64,000 nucleotides of DNA, from positions 1,550,001-1,614,000 of the forward strand of contig NZ_CP039432.1 of assembly GCF_005484805.1 (NCBI RefSeq). The letters run 5' to 3'. A program made the position numbers and the translations under genes. Within the stretch, counting starts at the first letter, position 1. Each line of letters opens with the position of its first letter. Below, piece by piece: positions 30,021-40,924 of the stretch. This stretch comes from Rhodococcus sp. SGAir0479 (GTDB taxonomy: Bacteria > Actinomycetota > Actinomycetes > Mycobacteriales > Mycobacteriaceae). The notes below the pieces were generated by a model. It saw only the letters and a program-made list of their open reading frames with translations. It did no database searches and was not told the origin of the DNA.

Positions 30021-30977
30021 GTGCGAATTCCGTTCGACCCGCGTCGCAGCCGGCGCAGGACAAATCCAGACGGCACGATGTCGCTCGTCGAGCACCTGTA
30101 CGAGCTGCGAACCCGCTTGTTGATCGCGGTCGCCGCGATCGTCGTGACGACCCTCGTCGGGTTCTTCTGGTACTCGAGCCGCGTGCTGGGCATCGAGAGC
30201 CTGGGTGAACTGCTGCGCGGTCCGTACTGTTCGCTGCCCTCGTCCAGCCGTGCGGACCTGAGCCCGGACGGTGCGTGCCGTCTGCTCGCGACCGGGCCCT
30301 TCGAGCAGTTCATGCTCCGACTCAAGGTCGCGCTCACCGCCGGCATCGTGCTGGCCTGCCCCATCTGGCTGTACCAGCTGTGGCGGTTCATCACGCCCGG
30401 GCTGTACGCCAAGGAACGCAAGTACGCATTCAGCTTCGTCACGGCGGCGTCGCTGCTGTTCGTCTCCGGCGCCGTCCTCGCCTACGTGGTGGTCGCTCAG
30501 GCGTTGCACTTCCTCCTCACCATCGGCGACAACGTCCAGGTGACGGCGCTCAGCGGTGCCCAGTACTTCAGTTTCGTCATCAACGTGCTGATCATCTTCG
30601 GTGTCAGCTTCGAGATTCCGCTGCTCGTGGTGGCGCTCAACGTCGTCGGCGTGCTGCCGTACGCCAAGCTCAAGCGCTGGCGGCGCGGCCTGATCTTCTC
30701 GCTGTTCCTGTTCGCCGCGATCGCGACCCCGGGCCAGGATCCGTTCACGATGCTGGCGCTGGCGGGCGCGCTCACGGTCCTGCTCGAGTTCTCGATCCAG
30801 ATCGCACGGGTGCACGACAAGCGCAAGCAGCGGCGTGAGGCCGAGGACCTCGCCGCCCTCTCGGACGAGGAGGCCTCGACCATCGGCGCGCCGAGCCCGA
30901 TCGACGACGCCGTGCCGGTGCGGCCGTCGACGACGCCCACGACGTCGTCCGCACAGGATTTCTCGGACACACTGTGA
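30021..30977 (+). CDS. tatC: Sec-independent translocase subunit TatC
   Basis: A 318-residue polytopic membrane protein that recognises twin-arginine signals. It has about six membrane helices and the family motifs [15 protein letters not shown] at the cytoplasmic N-terminus and [41 protein letters not shown] occurs near the end. A Ser/Thr/Pro-rich cytoplasmic tail extends beyond the core. The GTG at 30021 is used. Its stop overlaps helY. Confidence 0.95.
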   Translation: MRIPFDPRRSRRRTNPDGTMSLVEHLYELRTRLLIAVAAIVVTTLVGFFWYSSRVLGIESLGELLRGPYCSLPSSSRADLSPDGACRLLATGPFEQFMLRLKVALTAGIVLACPIWLYQLWRFITPGLYAKERKYAFSFVTAASLLFVSGAVLAYVVVAQALHFLLTIGDNVQVTALSGAQYFSFVINVLIIFGVSFEIPLLVVALNVVGVLPYAKLKRWRRGLIFSLFLFAAIATPGQDPFTMLALAGALTVLLEFSIQIARVHDKRKQRREAEDLAALSDEEASTIGAPSPIDDAVPVRPSTTPTTSSAQDFSDTL

Positions 30978-33664
30978 GGCCCAGGACCCAACTCGATTCG
31001 TTCACGGAACAGCTGAGCTTCCCGCTCGACCCGTTCCAGGTCGAGGCGTGCGCGGCGCTCGAAGCCGGGCACGGCGTGCTGGTGTGCGCACCGACGGGCG
31101 CCGGCAAGACGGTCGTCGGTGAGTTCGCGGTGCACCTGGCGCTCGAATCGGGCCGCAAGTGCTTCTACACCACCCCGATCAAGGCACTGAGCAACCAGAA
31201 GTTCGCCGAACTCACCGAGCGGTACGGCAAGGACGCGGTCGGCCTGCTCACCGGCGACACCAGCATCAACTCCGACGCCCCGATCGTCGTGATGACGACC
31301 GAGGTGCTGCGCAACATGCTCTACGCCGAATCGCCGGCACTGCGGGGGCTCTCGCACGTCGTGATGGACGAGGTGCACTTCCTCGCCGACCGGTTCCGCG
31401 GCGCGGTGTGGGAGGAGGTGATCCTGCATCTGCCCGACGACGTCCGGTTGGTGAGCCTGTCGGCGACCGTGAGCAACGCCGAGGAGTTCGGCGCGTGGAT
31501 GGAGACCGTGCGCGGCGACACCACGATCGTCGTCGACGAGACCCGCCCGATTCCGTTGTGGCAGCACATTCTGGTGGGGCGCCGACTGTTCGACCTGTTC
31601 GACGCCAAGTCCACCCCGGCCGGGGGCCGTGACGTCGTCGTCGACCCCGACCTGATGCGGCACGTCAAACAGCGCCTGGCGCTGGATCGGATGAACGGTT
31701 GGGACTCGCGTGGTCGCGGGCGCTCCGGCGACTTCCGCCCGCTCCCACGCCCCGATGTCATCGCCCGCCTCGACGAGGAGGGCCTGCTGCCGGCCATCAC
31801 CTTCATCTTCAGCCGGGCCGGTTGCGAGGCCGCACTCGCACAGTGTGTCCGATCCCGGCTGCGGCTGACGACGCCGGAGCAGACCGCCCGCATTCGCGTC
31901 ATCGTCGACAAGCACACCCGCGACCTTCCCAAGGCGGACCTCGAGGTCCTCGGATACTGGGGCTGGCGGGAGGCACTCGAGCGCGGTTTCGCCGCCCACC
32001 ACGCGGGCATGCTCCCCGCGTTCCGCGAGACGGTCGAGGAGCTGTTCGTCAACGGCCTGGTGCGGGCGGTGTTCGCGACGGAGACCCTCGCGTTGGGCAT
32101 CAACATGCCGGCGCGATCCGTCGTGCTCGAACGTCTGGTCAAGTACAACGGCGACACGCACGCCGAACTGACACCGGGCGAGTACACGCAGCTGACCGGT
32201 CGTGCCGGGCGTCGGGGCATCGACGTCGAGGGGCATGCGGTCGTGCTGTGGCAGCCGGGCGTCGAACCGGCCGACGTCGCCGGACTGGCCTCGACGCGAA
32301 CCTTCCCGCTGCGTAGTTCGTTCCGTCCCGGATACAACATGTCGATCAATCTGGTCGACCGGATGGGGGCGGTCGAATCCCGGGCGCTGCTCGAGCGGTC
32401 GTTCGCACAGTTCCAGGCGGACCGTTCGGTCGTGGGTCTGACCCGGGGGATCGAACGCAACGAGCAGGTTCTCGCCGAGCTGCTCGACCGCCTCGGCGGC
32501 GCGGACGGCGAGTACTTCGAGTACATCTCCATCCGGGAGCAATTGCGCAGCCGTGAGCGCGCGCTCGAGCGGCAGAAGCGCGCCGATCGTCGCGGCGCGG
32601 CGGTGGAGTCGCTCAACTCGCTTCGCCGCGGGGACGTCATCGCCATCCCGGTGGGGAAGCGGTCGGGCCTCGCCGTGGTGCTCGAGACCGGCCAGGATCG
32701 CGGCGACCCCCGGCCGCTCGTGCTCACCGAGGACAAGTGGGCGGGACAGATCAGTGCGGCGGACTTCCCGGTGCCCGCGCGGGCCTTGGGTCGCATGCGC
32801 CTTCCGCGGCACGTCGATCACCGCACGGCGCGAGTGCGCCGCGACCTCGCCTCGGCGCTGCGGAGCACCGGTATCCACGCTCCCCGCAAACCCAAGCGGG
32901 ACAAGCGTGGTCGCGAGGACGCCGAGATCGTCGAGCTGCGCAAGGCGTTGCGCGCGCACCCGTGCCACACGGATCCGGACCGTGAGCAGCTCAGCCGGAT
33001 CGGTGAGCGCTACAGCCGTCTGGCGCGGGAGACGGAGTCGATGCGGCAGAAGGTGGCCGCCACGACGAACTCGCTGGCCCGCACGTTCGACCGCATCGTC
33101 GCGCTGTTGACGGAGCGCAACTTCATCGACGCGGGCGAGAACCCCAAGGCCACCGAGGACGGCCGACGCCTCGCCCGCATCTACTGCGAGAGCGATCTCC
33201 TGGTGGCCGAGTGCCTGCGCAACGGGGTGTGGAGCGGGCTGACGCCGGCCGAACTGGCGGCGGTGGTCTCGTGCGTGGTGTACGAGTCGCGCCAGGACGC
33301 GGAGGCACCCGACCGCGGGCCCACGGCCCCGATCCGGCGGGCGCTCGCCGACACCGCGCGGGTGTGGGGACAGCTGCGGGCCGACGAGATCCGGCACAAG
33401 TTGCCGCTCACCCGCGAACCCGATACGGGCTTCGTCAACGCGATCTATCAGTGGGCAAGCGAGGAGTCGCTGGTGGACGCGCTGCTCGCCGCCGGGTCCG
33501 GCGGCAAGGAGCTGTCGGCGGGCGACTTCGTGCGGTGGTGCCGGCAGGTGATCGACATCCTCGACCAGTTGCATTCCACCGCGCCCGATCCGTCGGTGGC
33601 GAAGGCGGCCGCGCGTGCGGTCGGGGCCATCCGACGGGGTGTGGTGGCCGTCGCGGCCACGTGA
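30974..33664 (+). CDS. helY: Ski2/Mtr4-like DEAD/DEAH helicase HelY
   Basis: An 896-residue superfamily 2 RNA helicase. Motif I is APTGAGKT with Lys45, motif II is MDEVH (Asp132), motif III is SATVSN, and motif VI is [12 protein letters not shown]. Long beta-rich and helical C-terminal domains follow, as in Ski2-like proteins. The role in actinobacteria is probably RNA processing or ribosome-linked; it is not proven here. The GTG start overlaps the tatC stop by 4 nt, so it is in the tat operon. Confidence 0.93.
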   Translation: MRPRTQLDSFTEQLSFPLDPFQVEACAALEAGHGVLVCAPTGAGKTVVGEFAVHLALESGRKCFYTTPIKALSNQKFAELTERYGKDAVGLLTGDTSINSDAPIVVMTTEVLRNMLYAESPALRGLSHVVMDEVHFLADRFRGAVWEEVILHLPDDVRLVSLSATVSNAEEFGAWMETVRGDTTIVVDETRPIPLWQHILVGRRLFDLFDAKSTPAGGRDVVVDPDLMRHVKQRLALDRMNGWDSRGRGRSGDFRPLPRPDVIARLDEEGLLPAITFIFSRAGCEAALAQCVRSRLRLTTPEQTARIRVIVDKHTRDLPKADLEVLGYWGWREALERGFAAHHAGMLPAFRETVEELFVNGLVRAVFATETLALGINMPARSVVLERLVKYNGDTHAELTPGEYTQLTGRAGRRGIDVEGHAVVLWQPGVEPADVAGLASTRTFPLRSSFRPGYNMSINLVDRMGAVESRALLERSFAQFQADRSVVGLTRGIERNEQVLAELLDRLGGADGEYFEYISIREQLRSRERALERQKRADRRGAAVESLNSLRRGDVIAIPVGKRSGLAVVLETGQDRGDPRPLVLTEDKWAGQISAADFPVPARALGRMRLPRHVDHRTARVRRDLASALRSTGIHAPRKPKRDKRGREDAEIVELRKALRAHPCHTDPDREQLSRIGERYSRLARETESMRQKVAATTNSLARTFDRIVALLTERNFIDAGENPKATEDGRRLARIYCESDLLVAECLRNGVWSGLTPAELAAVVSCVVYESRQDAEAPDRGPTAPIRRALADTARVWGQLRADEIRHKLPLTREPDTGFVNAIYQWASEESLVDALLAAGSGGKELSAGDFVRWCRQVIDILDQLHSTAPDPSVAKAAARAVGAIRRGVVAVAAT

Positions 33665-33787
33665 GTCGGCGGCGGCCGGGACGGGCAGCCGCGCGGCCCT
33701 ACCGGACCGCCTCCGGACGCGGTTGACTTGCTCCTGTACGCCCGGCGGAACGGTTTGCCGCCGGGATCGGACGAGAGGAGCGCGCAC

Positions 33788-34051
33788 ATGGACACGAAAC
33801 AGTGGAACGTGGACATCGCCATCGACGAGCACGACAGTCGGACTCGCTCGACCGCACGGTTGCACACCCGGGACACCACGCTGGTCGGCGTCGGGCTGGC
33901 TCGCCGCAACCCGCTGGACCGGAACGTTCCCGAGATCGGCGACGAGCTCGCCACCGCCCGGGCGCTGGCCGACCTGGCCCACCAGTTGATCGAGACGACG
34001 GTGGGTGACATCGAGGGCGTCACGCACACGCCGGCCCATCTGACCGAGTAG
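33788..34051 (+). CDS. DUF1876 family small protein
   Basis: An 87-residue protein matching the DUF1876 pattern: WNVDIAIDEHDSRTRSTARLHTRD, then VGVGLARRNPLDRNVPEIGDELATARALADLAHQLI. The fold resembles a dsRNA-binding-like alpha-beta sandwich. Function is unknown. GAGAGGAG lies before the ATG. It stands alone between helY and a DUF4333 gene, with gaps of 123 and 187 nt in which nothing else was recognised. Confidence 0.8.
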   Translation: MDTKQWNVDIAIDEHDSRTRSTARLHTRDTTLVGVGLARRNPLDRNVPEIGDELATARALADLAHQLIETTVGDIEGVTHTPAHLTE

Positions 34052-34238
34052 CCGAGCCGCGGGCGCCGGTGGGGGCACGGTGCCTGGCGAGCGCCGTCGG
34101 TGCGTAATGTGGCGTTGATCTCGACGCACGATATTGCGGTGAACAGCTCCCACGTGCGTGAGTATCGACGCGGTCGCGGTGTGCTCACGTACGTCGTCGC
34201 GTCGTAGCCGATCGGATCGAGGACGAGGAAAGGTGACC

Positions 34239-34916
34239 ATGGGCGGACTTCAGGGCCCCGACGAGTCGAACACCGGCTGGGCGGCCCGGCCGGGACAGGG
34301 ACACGCGGCGACGCCTGCCGGATCCGAGGAGCAGCGACAGCCCGTTCCCGGTCCGGGTGGGCCCGGCCCCTACGGTGCGCCGGCCCTGGGGTGGGGACAG
34401 CCCGGCCCGGGCGGCCCGGTCCCGCCGCAGCAGTGGGGCGGCGGCCCGGCCTGGGGGGCGCCCGGACCGGCACCGCAGTGGCACCCGCAGGCGAGCGCGC
34501 CGCAGCCGCCCCAGTGGGGTCAGCAGCCGGGCTATCCGCAGCCGCAGTTCGGTGCGCAGCCGCCGAACCAGTGGGCTCCGCCTCCCGCCCGACCGGCCGG
34601 CGGCAAGCAGAAGCCGTGGGTGTGGGTCGGTATCGGCGCCGGTGTCCTCGTCGTGCTTGCGGTCATCGGTCTGGCGCTGTCGAGCGTGCTGGGCGGGAAG
34701 ACTCTGGACCGATCCGCGGCGGAGCGGGGAGTCGAGCAGATCGTCACGGACTCGTACGGCGGCCGTTCGGTCACCGACGTCAGCTGCCCCGCCGACCAGA
34801 AGGTCGACCGCGGCGCGACCTTCGAGTGCTCGTTGACCGTCGACGGAAGCCCGAAGAAGGTGACCGTCACGTTCACCGACGACGACGGCACCTACGAGGT
34901 CGGCCGCCCGCGGTAG
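34239..34916 (+). CDS. membrane-anchored DUF4333 protein
   Basis: A 225-residue protein in the position of mycobacterial Rv2091c. Residues 1-125 are rich in Pro, Gly and Gln and probably disordered and cytoplasmic. One membrane helix (about 129-152, WVWVGIGAGVLVVLAVIGLAL) follows. A DUF4333 domain outside the membrane has two cysteines (DVSCPADQKVDRGATFECSL). AGGAAAGG precedes the ATG. Function is unknown. Confidence 0.8.
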   Translation: MGGLQGPDESNTGWAARPGQGHAATPAGSEEQRQPVPGPGGPGPYGAPALGWGQPGPGGPVPPQQWGGGPAWGAPGPAPQWHPQASAPQPPQWGQQPGYPQPQFGAQPPNQWAPPPARPAGGKQKPWVWVGIGAGVLVVLAVIGLALSSVLGGKTLDRSAAERGVEQIVTDSYGGRSVTDVSCPADQKVDRGATFECSLTVDGSPKKVTVTFTDDDGTYEVGRPR

Positions 34917-34944
34917 GGTTCCGGCCGCGGTCCGGGCCGCCCGG

Positions 34945-35898
34945 CTAGGGCAGCTCGGGCCGCTCGGCCGCCATCGCGGCCACGAGTCGGGCCACCGATC
35001 GCTCGATTCCCAGCTCGGCGGCGACGGCGGCGAGTCGATCACCGTCGACCGGCGCCGTGGGCAGGACGTCCGGGCGGGACAGCTCGACGTCGGCGTCCGC
35101 GACGACGCGGACGACCGGCAGAGCGGCATCGATGTAGTCCGTGGCGGCCGCGAGCTTCGCGCGCACACCCTTCGCGACGTCCGACGTCGGATCCAGTGCG
35201 GCGGCGCGGAGCTGTTCGAGGGAGCCGTGCCGCAGCAGCAGCGTCGACGCGGTCTTCTCGCCCACGCCCTTGACACCCGGCAGCCCGTCGGACGAGTCGC
35301 CACGCAGGAGGGCCAATTCGGCGTAGGCGTCCCCGGCCCGGTCGGCGGGCACACCGTACTTCGCGGCCACCTCGACCGGGCCGAACAGCTCGGCCTTCGC
35401 GAGCCCGCGCCCCACGTACAGCACGCGGACGGCGACGGGATCGTCGGAGACGACCTGGAGCAGGTCGCGGTCTCCGCTCACCACCACGACCGGGTCGTTC
35501 TTCTCCTGCGCGGCAAGGGTTCCCAGCACGTCGTCGGCCTCGAGGCCGGTGGCTCCGGCGGTCGCGATACCGGCCGCCGCGAGCACGTCCATGATCATGC
35601 CGACCTGCGGGGTCAGCGTGTCGGGCACTTCCTCGACGGACCCGTCGGACTCCTCCGCCACCCGGTGCGCCTTGTACGACGGCACGGCGTCGACGCGGAA
35701 CTGCGGACGCCAGTCGAGGTCCAGGCACACCGCCAGGCGGGAGGGCCGGGTGCGGGTGATGAGCGCGGCCACCATGTCGGTGAATCCGCGCACCGCGTTG
35801 ACCGGACGTCCGTCCGGGGCCGTCATCGACTCCGGGAGGGCGTAGTACGCCCGGAACCACAGACTCGCACCGTCCAACAGCAGCAAAGGCGCACTCAT
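34945..35898 (-). CDS. 5'-3' exonuclease (FEN/PolA-like)
   Basis: A 317-residue flap-endonuclease-type enzyme like the stand-alone 5'-3' exonuclease beside pepE in mycobacteria. It has [20 protein letters not shown] at the N-terminus, [13 protein letters not shown] in the arch, and [12 protein letters not shown] and [12 protein letters not shown] with metal-binding acids. The helix-three-turn-helix is [21 protein letters not shown]. It should remove RNA primers or flaps. It is divergent from pepE. Confidence 0.92.
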   Translation of the reverse strand: MSAPLLLLDGASLWFRAYYALPESMTAPDGRPVNAVRGFTDMVAALITRTRPSRLAVCLDLDWRPQFRVDAVPSYKAHRVAEESDGSVEEVPDTLTPQVGMIMDVLAAAGIATAGATGLEADDVLGTLAAQEKNDPVVVVSGDRDLLQVVSDDPVAVRVLYVGRGLAKAELFGPVEVAAKYGVPADRAGDAYAELALLRGDSSDGLPGVKGVGEKTASTLLLRHGSLEQLRAAALDPTSDVAKGVRAKLAAATDYIDAALPVVRVVADADVELSRPDVLPTAPVDGDRLAAVAAELGIERSVARLVAAMAAERPELP

Positions 35899-35921
35899 GC
35901 GCTCATCCTGCCAAACGGCAC

Positions 35922-35927
35922 TAACCT
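35922..35927 (+). promoter_or_regulatory. -10 element of pepE
   Basis: TAACCT lies 7 nt before the pepE ATG at 35935. Confidence 0.45.
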
Positions 35928-35934
35928 GATCGGC

Positions 35935-37092
35935 ATGAGTAAGGAATCCTCGGCGAGTTCTCTCGACGCCGACGCTGCCCGTTTCCCCACCGCCGTGTAT
36001 GCCGACAGGCTCGCGCGCGCGGCCGCACTCGCGGAACGCGCCGGGCTCGACGGTCTGCTCATCACCCCGGGTCCGGATCTGCGATACCTGGTCGGCTCGC
36101 GTGCCGACTCGTTCGAGCGGCTCACGTGCCTGGTCGTGCCGTCGGACGGCAGTGCCCCGTCCGTGGTGGTGCCGCGGCTCGAGCTCGCGTCGCTGGGGGA
36201 TTCGGCCGTCGCGGAGCTCGATCTGCCGCTGCACGACTGGGTCGACGGTGTCGATCCGTACGAGCTGGTCTCGTCGCTGTTGCCCGAGACCCCGCGGGTG
36301 GCGGTGGCGGACGCGATGCCGGCGCTGCACTTGGTGCCGTTGGCTCGGCGTTTCGGCGGTGTTCCGGTGCTGGCGACGGGCGTGCTCCGGGAACTGCGCA
36401 TGATCAAGGACGACGCCGAGATCGAGGCGCTGCGCCGGGCCGGCGCGGCCATCGACCGGGTGCACGCGCGGATGGGGGAGTGGTTGCGACCGGGCCGCAC
36501 CGAGGCCGAGGTGGCCGCGGACATCTCGGCTGCGATCCTGGACGAGGGGCACACCGAGGCCGCGTTCGTGATCGTCGGGTCCGGGCCGCACGGCGCGGAT
36601 CCTCATCACGAGGTGTCCGAACGCGTCATCGAATCCGGTGACGTCGTCGTCGTCGACATCGGCGGGCCGGTCGAGCCGGGCTACAACTCAGACTCGACGC
36701 GTACCTACGTCCTCGGCGAGCCCGATGCCGAGATCGCCCGGCAGGTCGGAATCCTCGAGGCCGCCCAGCGCGCCGCAACCCGAGCCGTCCGCCCCGGGGT
36801 GACCGCCGAGTCCGTGGACGCGGCCGCGCGGGACGTGCTGGCCGATGCCGGTCTGGCCGACGTGTTCGTGCACCGCACCGGGCACGGCATCGGTCTGTCG
36901 GTCCACGAGGAGCCGTACATCGTCGCCGGCAACACCGTCACGCTCGAGCCGGGCATGGCGTTCAGTATCGAGCCGGGCATCTACTTCCGCGGTCGGTGGG
37001 GCGCCCGGATCGAGGACATCGTCGTCGTCACCGCGGACGGGTGTGAGTCGATGAACCTGCGTCCCCACGGGCTGACGGTGCTGCCGGGCTGA
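35935..37092 (+). CDS. pepE: Xaa-Pro dipeptidase (M24 family)
   Basis: A 385-residue metallopeptidase with a pita-bread fold. The creatinase-like N-terminal domain spans about 1-150. Metal ligands are visible in order: Asp in [11 protein letters not shown], Asp in [10 protein letters not shown], His in [16 protein letters not shown], Glu in FSIEPGIY and Glu in RIEDIVVV. It cleaves dipeptides with C-terminal proline in the cytoplasm. It is called pepE by position and similarity to the mycobacterial gene. Confidence 0.92.
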   Translation: MSKESSASSLDADAARFPTAVYADRLARAAALAERAGLDGLLITPGPDLRYLVGSRADSFERLTCLVVPSDGSAPSVVVPRLELASLGDSAVAELDLPLHDWVDGVDPYELVSSLLPETPRVAVADAMPALHLVPLARRFGGVPVLATGVLRELRMIKDDAEIEALRRAGAAIDRVHARMGEWLRPGRTEAEVAADISAAILDEGHTEAAFVIVGSGPHGADPHHEVSERVIESGDVVVVDIGGPVEPGYNSDSTRTYVLGEPDAEIARQVGILEAAQRAATRAVRPGVTAESVDAAARDVLADAGLADVFVHRTGHGIGLSVHEEPYIVAGNTVTLEPGMAFSIEPGIYFRGRWGARIEDIVVVTADGCESMNLRPHGLTVLPG

Positions 37093-37101
37093 CGGCGCGC
37101 G

Positions 37102-37599
37102 TCAGACGACGAAGTTCCCGAACGTCGGATTCGTCTGGCACAGCGGCAGGCTCGTCAGGTCGATCGTGCCGAAGACGGTGGCCCGGATGTTGCCGTGCCC
37201 GGTGTTCACCGTCTTCGCGTAGTACGGGTAGGTGCCCTCGAGTGCGGCGACCCCCGTCGCGCCGGTGTCGAGGTTGATCCAGGCCACCGTCACCTGCCCG
37301 GCGGCCGGGATCGGGGGCGCCGCAGGGAACGTGGCGAAGCGAATCTCACCCGGTCCGATCGGTGGGTTCTGTTCGGGTCCGGACTGTCCGGTCGCGCCGG
37401 TCAACGACATCACGCTGCCCTGGTTGGCGCAGCCGATGGTCAGGGCCGGTGGACCGAACGGGTGGGGCGGCAGGGCGTGGGCGGTTGCCGGTGCCGCGAC
37501 GGTCGCGGCCGCGACGGCGGCGACTGCGGCCCACCGTGGGGCGCGGCGGACCCGGCGGTTGTCGGTCGAAGGGTGTTCGGGTCGAGGTGTCATGGCCAT
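37102..37599 (-). CDS. secreted protein of unknown function, paralogue of the 62.7-kb protein
   Basis: About 165 residues. A signal peptide (WAAVAAVAAATVAAPATAHA) is followed by a mature domain with two cysteines. The segments ALTIGCANQG, GEIRFATFP, QVTVAWINLDTGATG and KTVNTGHGNIRATVFGTI align with the protein at 62669-63319. ATGs at 37599 and 37593 and a GTG at 37605 are all possible starts. It is convergent with pepE, 9 nt apart. Function is unknown; an extracellular or cell-envelope role is likely. Confidence 0.75.
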   Translation of the reverse strand: MAMTPRPEHPSTDNRRVRRAPRWAAVAAVAAATVAAPATAHALPPHPFGPPALTIGCANQGSVMSLTGATGQSGPEQNPPIGPGEIRFATFPAAPPIPAAGQVTVAWINLDTGATGVAALEGTYPYYAKTVNTGHGNIRATVFGTIDLTSLPLCQTNPTFGNFVV

Positions 37600-37699
37600 C
37601 CCCACTCGGCTGCGCTGGTGACGTCCCCCGACGGTACCCGCGCCGCGTGCGCCGCACGGCGGATCCGGTCCGCCGAATGTCGGTGCAAATCAGGCTATT

Positions 37700-38113
37700 T
37701 CACCGATCGAGAAGAATCGCCGACCCCATCACCCGCTCCACCGCGATCTCGATCACCACGCGTGTCGGGTTCTCCCGCGGCGTCCGGTACCGCGCCGCGT
37801 ACCGGCGCTCGGCATCGGCGACCGACTCGCGGTCCGACAGCACCCGCGAGGGCCCTTCGAGGGTGAGCCAGCGGCCCCCGTCGACCTGACTGACGGCGGC
37901 GTACCCGCCGCGGTCGGCGTTGCGGGCCTTCTGGGAAGTGTCGTTGGTGATGACCCGGGCGATCCGACTGTCCGGATCCCACGTGAATCCGACCGCCACC
38001 ACGTGCGGGGTGCCGTTCTTGCGGAGGGTGGTCAGCGTCGCCAGATGCCGCTCGGTGAGGAAGGTCCCGGCCTCGGCGGTGAGGTGGGAGGGATCGGACG
38101 GAGTTCGGGCCAT
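37700..38113 (-). CDS. F420-dependent reductase of the PPOX/split-barrel family
   Basis: A 137-residue protein in the position of mycobacterial Rv2074 (an F420-dependent biliverdin reductase) and about the same length. The family pattern is [29 protein letters not shown], then [35 protein letters not shown]. It probably uses F420H2 to reduce a bilin or a related compound. The ATG at 38113 has TACCGT 6 nt upstream (38120-38125). It is divergent from the SDR gene. Confidence 0.85.
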   Translation of the reverse strand: MARTPSDPSHLTAEAGTFLTERHLATLTTLRKNGTPHVVAVGFTWDPDSRIARVITNDTSQKARNADRGGYAAVSQVDGGRWLTLEGPSRVLSDRESVADAERRYAARYRTPRENPTRVVIEIAVERVMGSAILLDR

Positions 38114-38119
38114 GCCCCG

Positions 38120-38125
38120 ACGGTA
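38120..38125 (-). promoter_or_regulatory. -10 element of the Rv2074-like gene
   Basis: TACCGT on the minus strand, 6 nt before the ATG at 38113. Confidence 0.45.
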
Positions 38126-38157
38126 CTCGAGCGGGCCGAATCCGCGACACTGGAGGC

Positions 38158-38928
38158 ATGACAGTGAGAGGCGTGACCGACACGGACTACGCGCCCGGCA
38201 CGGTGGTTCTGCTGGGCGGTCGCAGCGAGATCGGCGTCGAGGTGGCGGAGCGGCTGGCACCCGGCCGAGTGGTGGTGCTCGCGGCCCGCCGCAGCGACGA
38301 CCTGGAGCAGCAGCGGCGCGCGATCCTCGACGCCGGGGCCACGGCCGTGCACTGCGTCGAGTTCGACGCCGACCGCGTCGCCGATCACCCGACGGTCCTG
38401 TCGGCGATCGTCGAGCAGCACGGTCCCGTCGGGGTCGCGATCCTCGCGTTCGGAGTGCTGGGCGACCAGGCCCGAGCGGAGCAGGACGCCGGGCACGCGC
38501 TGGCGGTGGTGCACACCGACTACGTCGCGCAGATCAGTGTGCTGACGCATCTCGCGAACCTCATGCGGGCCCACGGTTCGGGACAGATCGTGGTCTTCTC
38601 GTCGGTCGCCGGCGTCCGCGTCCGGCGAGCCAACTACGTGTACGGGTCCGCGAAGGCGGGGCTCGACGGCTTCGCAAGCGGCCTCGCCGACGCCCTGCAC
38701 GGCAGCGGGGTGCGGTTGCTGCTGGTCCGGCCGGGGTTCGTCATCGGCCGCATGACCGAGGGGATGAAGCCGGCCCCCTTCTCGAGCACGCCGCAACAGG
38801 TGGCCGACGCGGTCGCGCACGGGCTCCGCAGGGGAAGCGAGCGGGTGTGGGTGCCCGGACTGCTGCGGCCGATCTTCTTCGGTATGCGCCTGTTGCCGCA
38901 GTTCGTGTGGCGGCGGATGCCCCGGTGA
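38158..38928 (+). CDS. short-chain dehydrogenase/reductase
   Basis: A 256-residue SDR matching the gene beside cobL in mycobacteria. The cofactor loop is [17 protein letters not shown], a GG-x4-G variant as in DprE2-like enzymes. The catalytic Ser is in [10 protein letters not shown] and the Tyr/Lys in [15 protein letters not shown]. The C-terminal basic amphipathic segment ([17 protein letters not shown]) may touch the membrane. The substrate is unknown. Its stop overlaps the cobL start. Confidence 0.87.
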   Translation: MTVRGVTDTDYAPGTVVLLGGRSEIGVEVAERLAPGRVVVLAARRSDDLEQQRRAILDAGATAVHCVEFDADRVADHPTVLSAIVEQHGPVGVAILAFGVLGDQARAEQDAGHALAVVHTDYVAQISVLTHLANLMRAHGSGQIVVFSSVAGVRVRRANYVYGSAKAGLDGFASGLADALHGSGVRLLLVRPGFVIGRMTEGMKPAPFSSTPQQVADAVAHGLRRGSERVWVPGLLRPIFFGMRLLPQFVWRRMPR

Positions 38929-40178
38929 CGACCCGAGTGAGCGACCCGATCGTCGTGGTGGGAATCGGTGCCGACGGCTGGGACGGTCTCGCGCCACGCG
39001 CCCAGGCGGCCCTCCGGGACGCCGAGGTGCTGATGGGCTCGACCCGCCAGCTCGCGCTGGTTCCCGAGTCGGCCGCCGAACGGGTGCCGTGGCCGTCCCC
39101 GATGCTGCCCGCACTGGCAGCCCTGTTCGACGCCCACCGCGGCCGGCGGGTGTGCGTGCTCGCCAGCGGCGACCCGATGTTCCACGGCATCGGCGTCACC
39201 CTGGGCCGCATCCTGGGGCCGGAACGGCTGCGCGTGATCGCGCACCCGTCGTCGGTGTCGCTCGCGTGCGCCCGCCTCGGCTGGCCGTTGCACCAGACGT
39301 CGACCGTGAGCCTGGTGGGACGGCCGCCGTCCACGCTCGTGGCGGCGGCCGTCGACGGTCAGCGGTTGCTCGTGCTCAGCAACGACGAGCACACCCCCGC
39401 CGAAGTCGCGAAGGTTCTCACCGACGGGGGTTTCGGGAACACCGAGATGGTGGTCCTCGAACAACTGGGCGGACCCGCGGAGAACGTCGTGCACGGCTCG
39501 GCCGGCACGTGGGACCGGGCACCCGGGGACCCGCTGAACGTGATCGCGCTCGACCTGCGGGCGTCGGATTCGGCGCTGCGGCTCACCCGCACCCCCGGGC
39601 TGCCCGACGCGGCCTATCGCGGCGACGGGCAGATGACGAAGCACGAGGTGCGCGCACTGACCCTGTCCGCGCTCGCCCCCGCGCCGGGGGAGCTGCTGTG
39701 GGACGTGGGCGGCGGGTCCGGCACCATCGGGATCGAGTGGATGCGCACCGACCCGCGGTGCCGCGCCGTCGCATTCGAGCGGGACGACGAGCGCGTCGCG
39801 CAGATCGTCGACAACGCGTCGAGGCTGGGCACCCCGTCCCTGCGCGTGGTCGGGGCGGCGCCGGCGGCGTTCGCCGACGAGTCGACACCCCCCGACGCGA
39901 TCTTCGTCGGTGGCGGCGTGACGCAGACCGGCATGCTCGACGCGTGCTGGGCGCGGCTGCGTCCGGGCGGACGGATGGTCGTCAACGCCGTCACCGCCGA
40001 ATCGGAGGCGCTCGTACTGCAGTGGCATTCGCGGGTGGGCGGGCAACTCCGTAAGTTCCAGGTCTACCGCGGCGAGCCGCTCGGCGGGTTCACGGCGTGG
40101 CGACCGCAGTTGCCGGTGGCGCAGTGGACGGTCGTCAAGCCCGGCCGTTCCGTCAGCACCGAAAGGGAAACGACATGA
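38925..40178 (+). CDS. cobL: precorrin-6Y C5,15-methyltransferase (decarboxylating)
   Basis: A 417-residue fusion of CbiE and CbiT. The N-terminal half is a uroporphyrin-III-C-type methyltransferase (IVVVGIGADGWDGL, LASGDPMFHGIG, VIAHPSSVSLACARLGW). The C-terminal half is a class I methyltransferase and decarboxylase (LLWDVGGGSGTIGIEWMR, IFVGGGVTQTGMLDACW). It converts precorrin-6B to precorrin-8. The GTG at 38925 overlaps the SDR stop by 4 nt; a GTG at 38937 is also possible. Confidence 0.95.
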   Translation: MTTRVSDPIVVVGIGADGWDGLAPRAQAALRDAEVLMGSTRQLALVPESAAERVPWPSPMLPALAALFDAHRGRRVCVLASGDPMFHGIGVTLGRILGPERLRVIAHPSSVSLACARLGWPLHQTSTVSLVGRPPSTLVAAAVDGQRLLVLSNDEHTPAEVAKVLTDGGFGNTEMVVLEQLGGPAENVVHGSAGTWDRAPGDPLNVIALDLRASDSALRLTRTPGLPDAAYRGDGQMTKHEVRALTLSALAPAPGELLWDVGGGSGTIGIEWMRTDPRCRAVAFERDDERVAQIVDNASRLGTPSLRVVGAAPAAFADESTPPDAIFVGGGVTQTGMLDACWARLRPGGRMVVNAVTAESEALVLQWHSRVGGQLRKFQVYRGEPLGGFTAWRPQLPVAQWTVVKPGRSVSTERETT

Positions 40179-40924
40179 CAGTCCACTTCATCGGAGCCGG
40201 GCCGGGCGCCGCGGACCTGATCACGCTGCGCGCCTCGCGCCTCATCGCCACGAGCCCGCTGTGCCTGTACGCGGGAAGCCTCGTGCCGGCCGAACTTCTC
40301 ACCCTCTGCCCGGACGACGCGGAGGTGGTCGACACCGCCAGGATGAGTCTCGACGAGATCGTCGAACAGTTGATCGCCGCCGACGCCGCGGGGCTCGATG
40401 TGGCGCGGCTGCATTCGGGTGACCCGTCGATCTACTCGGCGGTGGCCGAACAGGTCCGCCGGCTCGACGCGGCGGGGGTCGCGTACGACATCGTGCCGGG
40501 AGTTCCGGCGTTCACCGCCGCCGCGGCCGCGCTCGGTCGCGAGCTCACGGTGCCGGGCGTCTCGCAGTCGATCGTGCTGACCCGGGTGTCCACGCTGTCC
40601 ACGGCGATGCCACCGGGGGAGGACCTGCGATCGCTCGGTCGCAGCGGCGCCACGATGGTGGTGCACCTCGGGGCGCACCGAATCGAGCAGATCGTCGAGG
40701 AGCTGTCGGAGAACTACGGATCCGACTGTCCCGCAGCGGTGGTCGCGTTCGCGACCCGGCCCGACGAGGTGATCCTGCGCGGCACGCTCGCGACGCTGGT
40801 GGACCAGGTGCACGCTGCCGGCATCACCAAGACCGCCGTGGTGATCGTGGGCCGGGTGCTGGCCGCCGAGGGATTCCCCGACAGCTACCTGTACTCGGCG
40901 ACGCGGTCGCGCGACACCCATTGA
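40175..40924 (+). CDS. cobM: precorrin-4 C11-methyltransferase
   Basis: A 249-residue SAM-dependent methyltransferase. Family blocks are VHFIGAGPGAADLITLRASRLI, LHSGDPSIYSAVAEQ, DIVPGVPAFTAAAAALG and VVAFATRPDEVILRGTLATL. It adds the C11 methyl group to precorrin-4 in aerobic B12 synthesis. The ATG overlaps the cobL stop (ATGA), and its own stop overlaps the TTG start of cobK. Confidence 0.96.
   Translation: MTVHFIGAGPGAADLITLRASRLIATSPLCLYAGSLVPAELLTLCPDDAEVVDTARMSLDEIVEQLIAADAAGLDVARLHSGDPSIYSAVAEQVRRLDAAGVAYDIVPGVPAFTAAAAALGRELTVPGVSQSIVLTRVSTLSTAMPPGEDLRSLGRSGATMVVHLGAHRIEQIVEELSENYGSDCPAAVVAFATRPDEVILRGTLATLVDQVHAAGITKTAVVIVGRVLAAEGFPDSYLYSATRSRDTH

Noticed and set aside
30497-34240. 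A 1247-codon open frame on the minus strand opposite tatC, helY and following genes
   Set aside because: It crosses several real genes and gaps and has no recognisable domain; it is a high-GC shadow frame.
37700-38113. Calling this gene pyridoxamine phosphate oxidase
   Set aside because: Its length and position fit the Rv2074-type F420-dependent reductase rather than PdxH, which is longer.
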